Source: Kuafuiihalomonas sp050331295 (lineage in GTDB: Bacteria; Myxococcota; Kuafuiibacteriia; Kuafuiibacteriales; Kuafuiibacteriaceae). Taken from it: a DNA stretch of 64,000 nucleotides. Below, piece by piece: positions 1-9,073 of this stretch (positions are counted from its first letter, which is position 1; the number at the start of each line of letters is the position of its first letter). The notes under the pieces are model-generated. The model did no database searches and was not told the DNA's origin. It saw only the letters and a list, made by a program, of their open reading frames with translations. Location: positions 124,001-188,000 of the forward strand of contig JBHJGZ010000007.1 in assembly GCA_050331295.1 (NCBI GenBank). Direction: 5' to 3'. The translations under genes were made by a program, and so were the position numbers.

Positions 1-2
1 CG

Positions 3-626
3 CTCGAGCTGGACATCGACGCCATCGGGATCATGCTGGACCCCTGCGTGCGACAGGTCTCCCCGACCGCAGCCCGACAGCTGCTGCGGGTGGCGCAGGG
101 GAGCCACGTACTCAAGGTGGCCGTGACGGGGCGGATATCCGCGGACGCCATCGAACCGTTGGTGGAGATGGGCTTTGATATCGTGCAGGCTGTATTGACG
201 GCCGATGAATTCGCTCGGACCGAGCGAGAGGTGTCGGTCCTGCCGGTGGTCTTCGATGGCCCAGAGGCGGAAGCCCGGAGTCGGGCGCTCCTCCGCACGT
301 GGAACGCGACCGAACCTCGCGCCGAGTCTCCGTTGGGCCGGCTGAACTTGGACGGCGCAGCGGGTGGAGGTCGCGGCCTCCGAGTCGACGACGCCTTGGC
401 GCTGCGGCTGGCATCGCAAACCCGACTGATGCTTTCGGGGGGCCTCACGCCGGAGAACGTGGCGCCCATCGTCTCGAAGGTTCGGCCGGTGGCGGTGGAC
501 GTCACCTCGGCCACCGAGTCCGACATCGGGGTCAAGGACCCGATGCGAATCCGCCGCTTCGTGGAGGCCGTTCGGCTGGGGGAAGCCTCGAACTCGACGT
601 CCGACGTCTGCGATCACATGGGATGA
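3..626 (+). CDS. trpF: Phosphoribosylanthranilate isomerase, 5'-partial
   Basis: The reading frame is open from the left edge, so the true start lies outside the window; 207 residues are visible. TrpF converts N-(5-phosphoribosyl)anthranilate to CdRP in cytoplasmic tryptophan synthesis. The visible part begins with the family's DAIG strand (DAIGIML, cf. DAIGFVF). Near the C-terminus it has LDGAAGGGRG (the phosphate-binding LDG-GG-G segment), LMLSGGLTPENV (cf. LAGGLNPENV) and VDVTSATES-IGVKD (cf. VDVSSGVE-GVKD). About 20 N-terminal residues, including the catalytic KICG cysteine, are cut off by the window. The other trp genes, if clustered, must lie to the left. Confidence 0.85.
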   Translation, partial: LELDIDAIGIMLDPCVRQVSPTAARQLLRVAQGSHVLKVAVTGRISADAIEPLVEMGFDIVQAVLTADEFARTEREVSVLPVVFDGPEAEARSRALLRTWNATEPRAESPLGRLNLDGAAGGGRGLRVDDALALRLASQTRLMLSGGLTPENVAPIVSKVRPVAVDVTSATESDIGVKDPMRIRRFVEAVRLGEASNSTSDVCDHMG

Positions 627-665
627 AGCGGTGACGTCCTGACGCGCCTCATTTAGCCTCACTCC

Positions 666-1358
666 ATGCTGCGAATGGTGCTGGCCCTCTCTACCTGCCT
701 CCTGACCATACCCTTGGCTTTCGGCGAGACCGAAGCCTCATCGGAAGCCGACGCGAGGAGTACGGAAATCGCGGTCACCGAAGACGCTGACGGAAGGGTG
801 CAGGTCGAGGTCAGCCTCCCTCTCGGTGCGATCGAAGTCGCCGACCACATTCGGCGAGAGTTGTCGTCCGCCCAGGTGATCGTCGACGGACAAAACATCT
901 GGGTCGAAGGCGTCGATGGCGCCCAGATCCGAGCGGCGCTTCGAAGTCTCGATGTAGAGCCTCAGCTGGACGACGTCGATCGCCTGCTGGCCACCGTTCG
1001 CGAGATATCAGCCATCGAAGCGAATCGAGAGGAACAGATCGAGGATATGCCGAGTGTGGACGGCCCTCTTCTCACTGCAACCGTCCGGACCATTCAGCGT
1101 CAGCGCTTTCCGCTGGTCTTCATCGGCCTCGACGTGGTCGACGCCCCCGAAGGGGCCCCGGTTCAGGCCCAGGACCGCATCGTCGTCTTGCCGCGGGTAC
1201 ACTCCCAGAACGGGCTGGTGGACCCGGACGACCGGGCATCCAAGCTCAATGTCGGTGCGTGGTACGCGAAGGTCGGAGACACGGTGGAGCTGGTCCTCGA
1301 ACCGCAACCCGACAACCGGAACATCTATGTCGCAGCCATGCTTCGCCGGGTCAGGTGA
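666..1358 (+). CDS. Exported protein of unknown function
   Basis: A 230-residue protein whose N-terminus (MLRMVLALSTCLLTIPLAFG) is a Sec-type signal peptide with likely cleavage after AFG. The mature part is acidic and has no family I recognise. A middle segment (about residues 45-105) is helical and charged. The C-terminal half looks beta-rich, with hydrophobic strands such as FPLVFIGLDVV and IVVLPRV and a closing NIYVAAMLRRVR. It starts 40 bp after trpF on the same strand and ends 8 bp inside the convergent EAL gene. Periplasmic location is inferred from the signal peptide only. Confidence 0.6.
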   Translation: MLRMVLALSTCLLTIPLAFGETEASSEADARSTEIAVTEDADGRVQVEVSLPLGAIEVADHIRRELSSAQVIVDGQNIWVEGVDGAQIRAALRSLDVEPQLDDVDRLLATVREISAIEANREEQIEDMPSVDGPLLTATVRTIQRQRFPLVFIGLDVVDAPEGAPVQAQDRIVVLPRVHSQNGLVDPDDRASKLNVGAWYAKVGDTVELVLEPQPDNRNIYVAAMLRRVR

Positions 1359-2103
1359 ATCGTGCGACGTCAGGCTGATGGGGGCGCGCTTCCGGCCCCG
1401 CGATGAGAAATCCCTGGACGAAGTCGGCGCCCGCCTCGCGAGCCCCGCGAAGCTCATCCTCGGTCTCCACGCCTTCCGCCACCACTCGGGCGCCCATCTC
1501 GTGACACAGACTGACAACTTGCTTCAGGAACCGATGGGCGCGCTGCCCGCGAGCAACCGACCGGACCATCTCCCGGTCGAGCTTCACGATGTCCGGAACC
1601 AGATCTGCGATATACATCAGGTTCGAGTAACCAGCTCCCAGATCGTCGACCGCCAGCTGGATGCCCTTGTCTCGGATCTCGGCCAAGACGCCGCGACAGT
1701 GATTCTCATGACTGAGGGGCACGGACTCCGTGACCTCGATGAAGACAGAGTGCGGATGCCGAAACACGGGGTCGTCGGGCCGCACGATCCAGCCGTCGTC
1801 GAACTCGCGCGGATGAATGTTCATGAATAAGGGGTGGTGTCGGCAGCCTTCGATCGCGAGCTCCCGCACAACGCGCCCCAGTTCACCGCACAATTCCTTG
1901 TCGATACTTTGCGCGATCACTTTCGGGGGACTCACGAAACGAGCGTCTGAAGACCGGAGCAAGGCTTCGTACGCGAAGATGCTCCCGGTGCGCACGTCGA
2001 CGATGGGCTGATACGCCACTTGAAGGTCGTCGAGGCCCAATCCGCGTCGGACCATCGGGGCGAGATCCGCCGTGACGCCTCGCTCAGGGTTGCCCACGGA
2101 CAC
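1351..2103 (-). CDS. EAL-domain cyclic-di-GMP phosphodiesterase
   Basis: A 250-residue stand-alone EAL domain with a GTG start. Such proteins hydrolyse c-di-GMP to pGpG in the cytoplasm. The metal and catalytic signatures are visible in order: YEALLR (the EAL motif), FMNIHP (Asn), IEVTES (Glu), VDDLGAGYS (the DDFG-type loop with the Asp pair), VKLDR (Lys) and VAEGVET (Glu), then a final QGFL. Activity is therefore plausible. No GGDEF, PAS or transmembrane part precedes it; only about 25 residues come before the domain. It is divergent from the Ser/Thr kinase gene, with about 75 bp between the preferred starts, and overlaps the upstream exported-protein gene tail-to-tail by 8 bp. Confidence 0.9.
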   Translation of the reverse strand: MSVGNPERGVTADLAPMVRRGLGLDDLQVAYQPIVDVRTGSIFAYEALLRSSDARFVSPPKVIAQSIDKELCGELGRVVRELAIEGCRHHPLFMNIHPREFDDGWIVRPDDPVFRHPHSVFIEVTESVPLSHENHCRGVLAEIRDKGIQLAVDDLGAGYSNLMYIADLVPDIVKLDREMVRSVARGQRAHRFLKQVVSLCHEMGARVVAEGVETEDELRGAREAGADFVQGFLIAGPEARPHQPDVARFT

Positions 2104-2178
2104 AGGATACGAGAGGTCGGACCGATTGGACAGTCCAGCCCCTGCCCCGCCGGTTGTAAACGCGGTAAACCGCCCTCC

Positions 2179-3306
2179 GTGGCGGAGACCACCCGGCTAA
2201 AGACCGTTGGCGCGTACCGGATCGATTCGGTCGTGGGCCGAGGCGGGATGGGCGAAGTGTACAAGGCATACCATGAGCTCCTGGACCGCCCGGTCGCCCT
2301 CAAGCGGCTCCCGCCTGGCGAACCCCAGGACCGCGACGAGCAGCGTGAACGTTTCCTTCGGGAAGGTCGTGCGCTCGCGCGCCTGCACCACCAAAACATC
2401 GTCGCCGTTTACGATCTTTTCGAGCGCCGCGGAGAGCTCTTCATGGCCATGGAGTTCGTGGATGGCTACGACCTTGCGGCCATCCTCGAGAAAGGCGCCT
2501 TGCCCATGGATGTCACCTGCATCGTCGGGATCGAAGTTGCCGCCGCCTTGGAGGCGGCGCACCACGAAGGGATCGTCCACCGCGACGTGAAGGCCGCGAA
2601 CGTGATGGTGGCCCGGGACGGAGCGGTCCGCCTGATGGACTTCGGTATCGCCAAGCAGGCCGAGGATGATGGGGTCACGCGGACCGGCCTCGTCATGGGA
2701 ACGCCGCGATTTCTCGCTCCCGAGCTTCTGGTGGGCGGAGAAGCGGACGCCCGCAGCGACGTCTATGCCTTGGGGGCCCTCCTGTACCACTGCCTCGCCG
2801 GCGTTCGGATCTATGAGGACATCACGATGGAACGCCTGTTCCATGCCATCCAGGGCGGAAGATACAAGCCCCTCAAGGACGTGGCGCCCCAGGTCCCGCG
2901 GGCTCTTCGCAAACTGATCGAACGCTGTCTGCATCGTCGCCCGGAAAGACGGGTGCCCAATCCGTCCGATCTTCGGCAGCAGCTGGAGGCCATGCTGGCC
3001 TCGATGGGAGGATGGGCGAACCACCGGGAACGCATGGTGGGATTTCTGACCGCGCGGGGTCGGCTCACGCAGGAGGAGGCCAGCCATTGGCTCGACGCCA
3101 GTGGTTTGGTGGTCACGTCCACCTTCACCGCCGTCCGCCCCGGTCTGGTCGGACGCATCGCTCGCTCTGGATGGGTCTGGACCGCTGCTGCGGTCGGCGC
3201 CATCGTGTTGGGCACCTATCAGTTCGGTGCGGCCCCGCACCGGCTCACGGAATGGCTGAGCGCAATGTGGATCATGCTGAAACAGGCCTTCCTCCCCGAG
3301 CCCTGA
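2179..3306 (+). CDS. Membrane-anchored Ser/Thr protein kinase (Hanks type)
   Basis: A kinase domain of about 270 residues followed by a C-terminal membrane segment (WVWTAAAVGAIVLGTYQF). Motifs in order: Gly-rich loop GRGGMGEVY, catalytic Lys in VALKRL, HRDVKAAN catalytic loop, DFG, GTPRFLAPE activation segment and the APE-region Asp in ARSDVYALG. All key residues are present, so it should be active. I chose the GTG at 2179 (VAETTRLKTVGAY, 375 aa) because the longer frame from 2020 would overlap the divergent EAL gene by more than 80 bp and adds non-conserved sequence. The short tail after the membrane segment carries no PASTA or other sensor domain. Confidence 0.88.
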   Translation: MAETTRLKTVGAYRIDSVVGRGGMGEVYKAYHELLDRPVALKRLPPGEPQDRDEQRERFLREGRALARLHHQNIVAVYDLFERRGELFMAMEFVDGYDLAAILEKGALPMDVTCIVGIEVAAALEAAHHEGIVHRDVKAANVMVARDGAVRLMDFGIAKQAEDDGVTRTGLVMGTPRFLAPELLVGGEADARSDVYALGALLYHCLAGVRIYEDITMERLFHAIQGGRYKPLKDVAPQVPRALRKLIERCLHRRPERRVPNPSDLRQQLEAMLASMGGWANHRERMVGFLTARGRLTQEEASHWLDASGLVVTSTFTAVRPGLVGRIARSGWVWTAAAVGAIVLGTYQFGAAPHRLTEWLSAMWIMLKQAFLPEP

Positions 3307-3317
3307 GGTCCGCCGCT

Positions 3318-4046
3318 TCAGGCCGGGCTCGGAAACTCGTCGCCCGGCTCAAGCTGTGCGGGTCCTTCCGGCAGCAGTAGCGGATCTTCATTCTCGCCTT
3401 CCACCGTCTCTTGGATGTGTTGATGCACCAGGAAGAACCGGGCACACCATTCTCTTCCGCGGCCGCGTGCGAGGGCGATTTCTTCCAGGCTCGCGAACAG
3501 CACCCGGCGAAGCTTGTTCAGAATCGCTTTGGCCATGGCGACCCGATTGACGAACCGCGCTTCATCGACCTCCAGCCGGGTCTGCTCCCGTACATTCCTT
3601 TCGAGGTCTATCCGTTTGGCCTCCAGGGCCGGCGCAAATGCCTCCAAGGATGGGTCTTCCTCATCGCGAAGAGCGCGCTCCAGTTCGGCTGAGATCAATT
3701 GCTCCGCCGCGTAGCTCAATGAGGTGACGTGGGAAGGAATGTCGGCAAAGTATTTTCGATAGAGGTCCGCGTCCACGTCATTTTCGCACGCCTCGAGCAG
3801 CCGACGTCGAAAACTCATCATGGCATCATCCCAAGCGTCGTCCGCCGCTTCCAGAGATGCTTGGACCTGGACCCGAGTCAGGTCGAGTCGGGCCTCTTCC
3901 TCCTCCAGCAGCCGAAACTTTTCGGCCGCCTCCTCGAAGTCACGAGCGAGTGGCCGGGTCTCCTCTCCGACTGCAAGCCGGGCTGCAGTGTAGCTCGCCT
4001 CCATCCGAAAACGGCGGAGAGGCAAACTGGTCGAGAGCTCCAGCAT
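3318..4046 (-). CDS. Coiled-coil protein of unknown function
   Basis: A 242-residue acidic protein rich in Glu, Ala, Arg and Leu. Heptad-like stretches run through most of its length (for example ARDFEEAAEKFRLLEEEEA and LERNVREQTRLEVDEA), so it is probably a largely alpha-helical coiled coil in the cytoplasm. It has no signal peptide or membrane segment, and I do not recognise a family. I chose ATG 4046 (MLELSTSLPLRRFRM). The frame stays open to 4448, but that extension is antisense-like low-quality sequence running into the neighbouring SUMF1-fold gene. The gene ends 11 bp from the convergent kinase gene. Confidence 0.6.
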   Translation of the reverse strand: MLELSTSLPLRRFRMEASYTAARLAVGEETRPLARDFEEAAEKFRLLEEEEARLDLTRVQVQASLEAADDAWDDAMMSFRRRLLEACENDVDADLYRKYFADIPSHVTSLSYAAEQLISAELERALRDEEDPSLEAFAPALEAKRIDLERNVREQTRLEVDEARFVNRVAMAKAILNKLRRVLFASLEEIALARGRGREWCARFFLVHQHIQETVEGENEDPLLLPEGPAQLEPGDEFPSPA

Positions 4047-4117
4047 GGTCCTGGGGTAAGACGACCCTATGATCCGGTCAAGGGCGCCCCTCGACGAGGC
4101 AACAAACGGCCATCGGG

Positions 4118-4894
4118 TCAAAAGACGTCGGATTGGACACACCGAAAACCGAGGTTTGCGGATTGGGTGGTAGGCCGCGCCGCACTGGCTGCGAAGGTGG
4201 CGATGCCTCCCGACACGCTGCTGTATGCACCCCCGCGAACCTCTCGGGCCGGAGATGAGGTCCGCGGCCCCCGCGTCGGAGCCCAATGCAAGACCCACTC
4301 GGCTACGTTGCCCGCCATGTCCATCAGCCCGAAAGGCGACGCACCGTTCGGTCTCGATCCCACCGGCTGTGTCCCCCCGAGGCCGCCACAACCTTCCTTC
4401 AGCGCCGTCAAGCGGTTCTGATTCTCGAAGTATACAGCGCGCGAACACGACGGCGCGTCATCGCCCCATGGATAGGGCGCTCCCCCGGTTCCGCGAGCGG
4501 CCTTCTCCCACTCTTCCCGCAGGGGAAGACGCTTACCCATCGACGCGCAATAGGTGACCGCCTGTGCCCATGACACGCAATTGACCGGATGGCTCGTCCG
4601 ATCCGTTCGGCCGAAGTTGCACAGCGCACCGGTCGCGGGGGGAGTACACATGCGCTGATTCACACAGAGCGCATAGGCCTCCACCGTGACTTCGGTTCGG
4701 TCGATGAAGAACGCATCCACTCGTGCAGGTCTCGTCTCGCCCGGAGAGCCCATTTGAAACGAGCCCGCCGGAACCAGCACCATGCCGGAAGGCTCCGGTC
4801 CAGCCCAGGCCTGATGACCGGAACCCCACAAACCCCACACCACCACGACCCAGCCCTGGAAGCATCTTCCCTTCCGCCTCTCGAAGTTGCGCAT
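4118..4894 (-). CDS. Exported SUMF1/FGE-fold protein, active-site cysteines absent
   Basis: A 258-residue protein with a signal peptide (hydrophobic WVVVVWGLWG, cleavage near QAWA) and then a complete formylglycine-generating-enzyme-type domain. Family marks are VPAGSFQMGS, the FFIDRTEVTVEAY strand, HPVNCVSWAQAVTYC, RLPLREEWEKAARG, PYPWGD, GLMDMAGNVAEWV, VRGGAYSS and a closing NLGFRC. True FGEs carry two copper-binding cysteines just after the RGGS(Y/W) motif; here that segment reads GGAYSSVSGG with none. Oxidase activity on sulfatases is therefore unlikely, and a structural or binding role is more plausible. I chose ATG 4894 because an AGAGGG ribosome site lies 9 bp upstream; a TTG at 4942 is the alternative. 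Confidence 0.85.
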   Translation of the reverse strand: MRNFERRKGRCFQGWVVVVWGLWGSGHQAWAGPEPSGMVLVPAGSFQMGSPGETRPARVDAFFIDRTEVTVEAYALCVNQRMCTPPATGALCNFGRTDRTSHPVNCVSWAQAVTYCASMGKRLPLREEWEKAARGTGGAPYPWGDDAPSCSRAVYFENQNRLTALKEGCGGLGGTQPVGSRPNGASPFGLMDMAGNVAEWVLHWAPTRGPRTSSPAREVRGGAYSSVSGGIATFAASAARPTTQSANLGFRCVQSDVF

Positions 4895-4947
4895 TGCTAA
4901 AGGCCCTCTGAGGCCGGTGCCATACTCCAGCGACACCGACAAGCCAC

Positions 4948-5712
4948 TCAGTCCAGAGTCAACTCTCCGACCGAGGACACGACGCGACTCGGTTGATAGG
5001 AGTAGCGCTGATACCCATCCTCCGCCGTGACCCCGCTCAGGACCAGGACGGTCTCGAGTCCGGCCTGAATTCCTCCGATGATGTCGGTCTGCATGTTGTC
5101 CCCAATCATCACCGTGTCTTCTGAGTGGACCGACAGATAGTTCAGTGCCGTGCGCATCATCAAGGGGTTGGGCTTACCGACGAAGAAAGGAACCACCCCC
5201 GACGCCTTTTCGATCAATGCCGCCAGTGCACCACAGGCGGGCTCAATGCCCTGTTCAGCCGGGCCCCGCGTGTCCGGATTGGTAGCGATGAAGTGGGCCC
5301 CGCCCGCCACCAAACGCACCGCCTTGGTGATCAGTTCGAAATTGTAACTCTGCGTTTCGCCCAGCACTACGTATCGCGGCTCGTGATCCGTGATCACGAA
5401 TCCAACCTCGTGAAGCGCTTCGGTCAAGCCGCTCTCTCCGATGACGAACGCGGTCGGATCGGTAGGGCGCTGGCTCCTCAAGAAGCGAGCGGTCGCCATG
5501 GCCGATGTGAATATCTGGTCCGCTTCCACCTCCAAGCCCGCGGTCCGAAGTCGATACTGCAGATCCCGAGGCGTATAGATGGGATTGTTCGTGAGGAGCA
5601 GGAACTTGCGCCCTTCCTCCCTCAGACGATGGAGGAAGAGGTCGGCGCCCGGAATCAGGGTCCGGCCCCGGACCAGAACGCCGTCCATGTCGATGAGAAC
5701 ATTCTTGGGCAC
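4948..5712 (-). CDS. HAD-IIA (NagD-like) phosphatase
   Basis: A cytoplasmic HAD-superfamily hydrolase of the NagD/AraL type, about 254 aa. These enzymes dephosphorylate small sugar phosphates, nucleotides or PLP; the substrate here is unknown. HAD motifs are visible: DMDGVL (nucleophile and acid Asp) at the N-terminus, LLTNNP (motif II), GKPNP (motif III Lys) and IGDNMQTDI (motif IV Asp). A large type II cap lies between motifs II and III. I place the start at GTG 5712, giving VPKNVLIDMDG, which aligns with the usual MTIKNV-DIDG start of NagD. An in-frame GTG at 5751 would add 13 residues. It lies 53 bp upstream of, and on the same strand as, the SUMF1-fold gene. Confidence 0.88.
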   Translation of the reverse strand: MPKNVLIDMDGVLVRGRTLIPGADLFLHRLREEGRKFLLLTNNPIYTPRDLQYRLRTAGLEVEADQIFTSAMATARFLRSQRPTDPTAFVIGESGLTEALHEVGFVITDHEPRYVVLGETQSYNFELITKAVRLVAGGAHFIATNPDTRGPAEQGIEPACGALAALIEKASGVVPFFVGKPNPLMMRTALNYLSVHSEDTVMIGDNMQTDIIGGIQAGLETVLVLSGVTAEDGYQRYSYQPSRVVSSVGELTLD

Positions 5713-5797
5713 GTTCGAACCGTAACAAACAGGGGAGAAAACGATAGTCACAATACCACGGCTTTCCGACGACTCCCGAACATGTCAGCCTCACACC

Positions 5798-7375
5798 ATG
5801 CGTCGAGGTTTGGGCGTTCTGATCACGGCTCTGGTCACCGGGACGACTTCATCCGCCGGTGCGGACGCCCCCGAAACCTACATTCCCGAGCGCGCCGAAG
5901 TCGTCGCCGTGTTCGAGCATCCTGCCAAGACCTTGAGCCGAGTCGAATCATTCGCAATCCAAAGCGGTCTGGCACCCGCCGGCGCGGCACCTGGATATCT
6001 CCGGGCCGAATTGATTCGCCAACAACCTTGGATGGCCCGCCTCGACTTGGATGCGCCCATTTGGTTTGGAATCTGGTCTGCGGCCGAGCAAGCGGTGGGG
6101 GTTCTGGTCGCAGAGCTGAAGGAAGGCCAAACCGTCGAAGGCCTCGAATCCTTGCTCCCCCAAGTCCGTGCCAGTTCCACCGGCCGACGCTTGGTTCTTC
6201 GAACCCCGGTGTTGCCCGCGACGTACGCACAGCCCAGTCGTCGGCATTTCACCTTCCGGTCCCGGTCGTCGAAGGCGGTTGCCGACAAGGCTCGTGTCCT
6301 GGTCCACGTGAAGATCGCGGCTCTGCGCCGTTGGGCCGACATCGCGGACCAGGCGTCCGGCGACGTCCAACTCGACCCGGACGACTTCGAGGACTTCGAA
6401 GCAGTGACCCTGGGCGCCTCCTTGGAGGCCGAGAACCTCTACATTCGCCTTGGAACCGAGGTGAAGCCGTCCACGCTTTCGGCCGAAGCGCTCGCCATGG
6501 CGGTCAATCGCTCGGCTCCTCTGATCCGTGGACTGCCGCGTAACGACTACGTCGTGGTGCTGGGAAGCGCACAGAGCGGAGTCTCCAGCGACCGCCTCGG
6601 TTCACTTCTGGAGTCCATGGGAGCGAGAGCCGCCGGGGCCCTCGCCTCCGAAGATCATCCTCCGAAGGAATGGGTGAGTCTGGTGATGCGGGGCATGACC
6701 GAACTCTGGTCGGGAACGAAGCGCACCAGCGTCGGTCTCGCGATGACCGGAACCTCTCATCGACCCACCTTGCACATGGTGTCGGAAGGCAATGCAGAAC
6801 GATTGATGTCCCGGGTTCCGCGCTTTCAGGCGCTGGTTCAGGAAGGTCTCGCTGGCGCAGCGGACGCCGAGAAGTCCGGGGAACGACTGCGGCTCCGGTC
6901 AGTTCGTCAAACTCGAGCCTCCACGGATTTTCTGGGTTTTGCTTTGGCGTTCGACGCCCCCCCCTCGAGTGACCCCAAGGTGGTCCGTCTTCTTCAGGAG
7001 CCTCTGCTGTTTGGTGCGGTCTCCGAGACGAAGACGGTCACCCTGTGGAACGTGAGCGATTCAGAGCTCGACCCGCTGCTCGACGCGGCCCGAAAAGGAA
7101 AGGCGTTGACGTTGCCTTCCCTCACCAGAGTCAGTGCGCAGCTCCCCGAGCAACGCACGTCCGAGACCTTCGTGGATACTGGACAGGTCGGGGTCTTTCT
7201 CGCGGGTCTGCTCAGCCCGGCCTTGGCCCGAACCCTCGCACCCGGTTTTCGCGACATCCCTCCCATCGGTTTGACGTCCACCAAGCTGGGTCCTCGCGAT
7301 ATGCAGTGGGACATGTCGTTCCCGACCTCCGCCGCACAGATCGCGGCCAGCCTCGGCGCCCTCGCGAGGCCCTAG
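5798..7375 (+). CDS. Large exported protein of unknown function
   Basis: A 525-residue protein beginning MRRGLGVLITALVTGTTSSAGADA, a signal peptide with probable cleavage after SAGA or AGADA. The body alternates strands and helices, with frequent short hydrophobic stretches such as APIWFGIWSAAEQAVGVLVAEL and VVVLGSAQSGVSSDRLG. No cofactor, catalytic or anchoring motif is obvious. It may be periplasmic or cell-surface, with a general resemblance to DUF3352-type proteins that I cannot establish. It is followed after only 7 bp by asnB, so the two may be cotranscribed, although no functional link is evident. Confidence 0.6.
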   Translation: MRRGLGVLITALVTGTTSSAGADAPETYIPERAEVVAVFEHPAKTLSRVESFAIQSGLAPAGAAPGYLRAELIRQQPWMARLDLDAPIWFGIWSAAEQAVGVLVAELKEGQTVEGLESLLPQVRASSTGRRLVLRTPVLPATYAQPSRRHFTFRSRSSKAVADKARVLVHVKIAALRRWADIADQASGDVQLDPDDFEDFEAVTLGASLEAENLYIRLGTEVKPSTLSAEALAMAVNRSAPLIRGLPRNDYVVVLGSAQSGVSSDRLGSLLESMGARAAGALASEDHPPKEWVSLVMRGMTELWSGTKRTSVGLAMTGTSHRPTLHMVSEGNAERLMSRVPRFQALVQEGLAGAADAEKSGERLRLRSVRQTRASTDFLGFALAFDAPPSSDPKVVRLLQEPLLFGAVSETKTVTLWNVSDSELDPLLDAARKGKALTLPSLTRVSAQLPEQRTSETFVDTGQVGVFLAGLLSPALARTLAPGFRDIPPIGLTSTKLGPRDMQWDMSFPTSAAQIAASLGALARP

Positions 7376-7382
7376 ACTTCCG

Positions 7383-9065
7383 ATGTGTAGCATCTTTGCC
7401 ATGGCCGAGCTCCGCCGTCCTGCCGCGGCCTTTCGGACGAAGGCGTTGGCGCTTTCCAAGCGAATGCGACACCGCGGCCCGGATTGGTCCGGGGTGTGGA
7501 TGACGGACCGAGCGCTCCTCGTTCACGAGCGGTTGGCCATCGTGGATGTGGATCACGGGGCGCAACCTTTGGTGGATCCCACCGGCGAACGGGCTCTGTG
7601 CGTCAACGGAGAGATCTACAATCACGATGTCCTTCGTGCCGAGCTGAGATCGATTTACCCGTTCCAGACGCGTTCTGACTGCGAAGTGATCCTCGCTCTG
7701 TATAACCATCACGGCACCGACTTCCTGAACAAGCTCAACGGCATTTTCGCATTCGTCCTTTATGACGCCGAGCAAGAGCGCTGCCTCGCGGCCCGAGACC
7801 CCATCGGCGTGATGCCGCTCTATTGGGGACGAGATGCTGAAGGACAGCTTTACTTTGCGAGCGAGATGAAGGCGCTCGTGGACGACTGTACCGAAATTAA
7901 CGACTTTCCGCCCGGACACTTCTACGATAGCCGCATTGGCAGCCACACGCGCTACTACGACCCGGCATGGCGCTCGTTCGACCGGGTAGCATCCAGAAGC
8001 TATGACGCAAGTCTTCTCGCATCAGCCCTCGACGCCGCGGTTCGACGACAGCTGATGGCGGACGTACCATGGGGTGTCCTTTTGAGCGGAGGACTGGACA
8101 GCTCGCTGACGTCTGCCCTCGCTGCACGACATGCTCGTCGACGCATCGAGACCGAAGACCGTGACGAGGCCTGGTGGCCGAAGATGCATAGTTTCGCCAT
8201 TGGTCTCGAAGGGTCACCCGATTTGGAAGCAGCCGAAGTTGCAGCTCGCGCGGTCGGAACGGTTCATCATGGCTTCCACTTCACCGTGCAGGACGGATTG
8301 GATGCCCTGAGGGATGTGATTCATCACCTCGAGACATTCGACGTCACGACCATTCGGGCGGCGACCCCCATGTTCCTGCTGGCCCGCCGGATCAAGGCCA
8401 TGGGAGTCAAGATGGTCCTTTCGGGCGAGGGGTCGGATGAGGTCTTCGGCGGCTATCTCTATTTTCACAAGGCCCCAGACGCGAAGGCGCTTCATGACGA
8501 AACGGTGCGGAAGCTGGACGCCCTTCACAAGTTCGACTGCCTGCGAGCCAACAAGGCCCTTGCGGCTTGGGGGGTCGAGGGACGGGTCCCCTTCCTGGAT
8601 CGCGACTTCCTGGACGTCGCCATGAGCTTCGACCCTTCCTACAAGCTGTGTCGTCATCCGGACGGTACACCGCGTATCGAGAAATGGGCGCTTCGAAACG
8701 CTTTCCCGGAGCTGCTGCCCAGCGATATCCTATGGCGGCAGAAGGAGCAGTTCTCGGACGGCGTCGGCTATGACTGGATTGACTACTTGAAAGCGGAGGC
8801 CGATCGGATGGTCTCGGACGCGGACCTCCTCTCGGCGGCCGCCCGCTTTCCCACCAATCCACCCGCCACCAAAGAAGCGTTCTGGTATCGAAGCATCTTC
8901 TCGGAGCTCTTTCCGCACCCCGACGCTCCCCGCTGCGTTCCCGAAGGGAAGAGCATCGCGTGTAGTTCACCCATCGCCGTGGAGTGGGAGGCCAGCTTCA
9001 AGGATCTCGCCGACCCATCGGGGCGCGCCGTCCGCGGCGTGCATCGCGACGCGTATCGCGACTGA
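7383..9065 (+). CDS. asnB: Asparagine synthetase B, glutamine-hydrolysing
   Basis: A 560-residue cytoplasmic enzyme that makes asparagine from aspartate, ATP and glutamine; E. coli AsnB is 554 aa. The N-terminal class II glutamine amidotransferase domain begins MCSIF, with Cys2 as nucleophile after Met removal, and has RHRGPD, HERLAIVD and NGEIYNH. The synthetase domain has the PP-loop SGGLDSS near residue 235, then SGEGSDE and GVEGRVPFLD. All hallmarks are intact. The ATG follows the preceding exported-protein stop by 7 bp. It ends 8 bp from a convergent gene, leaving no room for a long terminator. Confidence 0.96.
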   Translation: MCSIFAMAELRRPAAAFRTKALALSKRMRHRGPDWSGVWMTDRALLVHERLAIVDVDHGAQPLVDPTGERALCVNGEIYNHDVLRAELRSIYPFQTRSDCEVILALYNHHGTDFLNKLNGIFAFVLYDAEQERCLAARDPIGVMPLYWGRDAEGQLYFASEMKALVDDCTEINDFPPGHFYDSRIGSHTRYYDPAWRSFDRVASRSYDASLLASALDAAVRRQLMADVPWGVLLSGGLDSSLTSALAARHARRRIETEDRDEAWWPKMHSFAIGLEGSPDLEAAEVAARAVGTVHHGFHFTVQDGLDALRDVIHHLETFDVTTIRAATPMFLLARRIKAMGVKMVLSGEGSDEVFGGYLYFHKAPDAKALHDETVRKLDALHKFDCLRANKALAAWGVEGRVPFLDRDFLDVAMSFDPSYKLCRHPDGTPRIEKWALRNAFPELLPSDILWRQKEQFSDGVGYDWIDYLKAEADRMVSDADLLSAAARFPTNPPATKEAFWYRSIFSELFPHPDAPRCVPEGKSIACSSPIAVEWEASFKDLADPSGRAVRGVHRDAYRD

Positions 9066-9073
9066 AGCGCGCT

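Noticed and set aside
5125..6543. 472-residue plus-strand ORF
   Set aside because: It lies across the NagD-like gene and the following exported-protein gene in another frame; Arg/Gly/Pro-rich shadow without domains.
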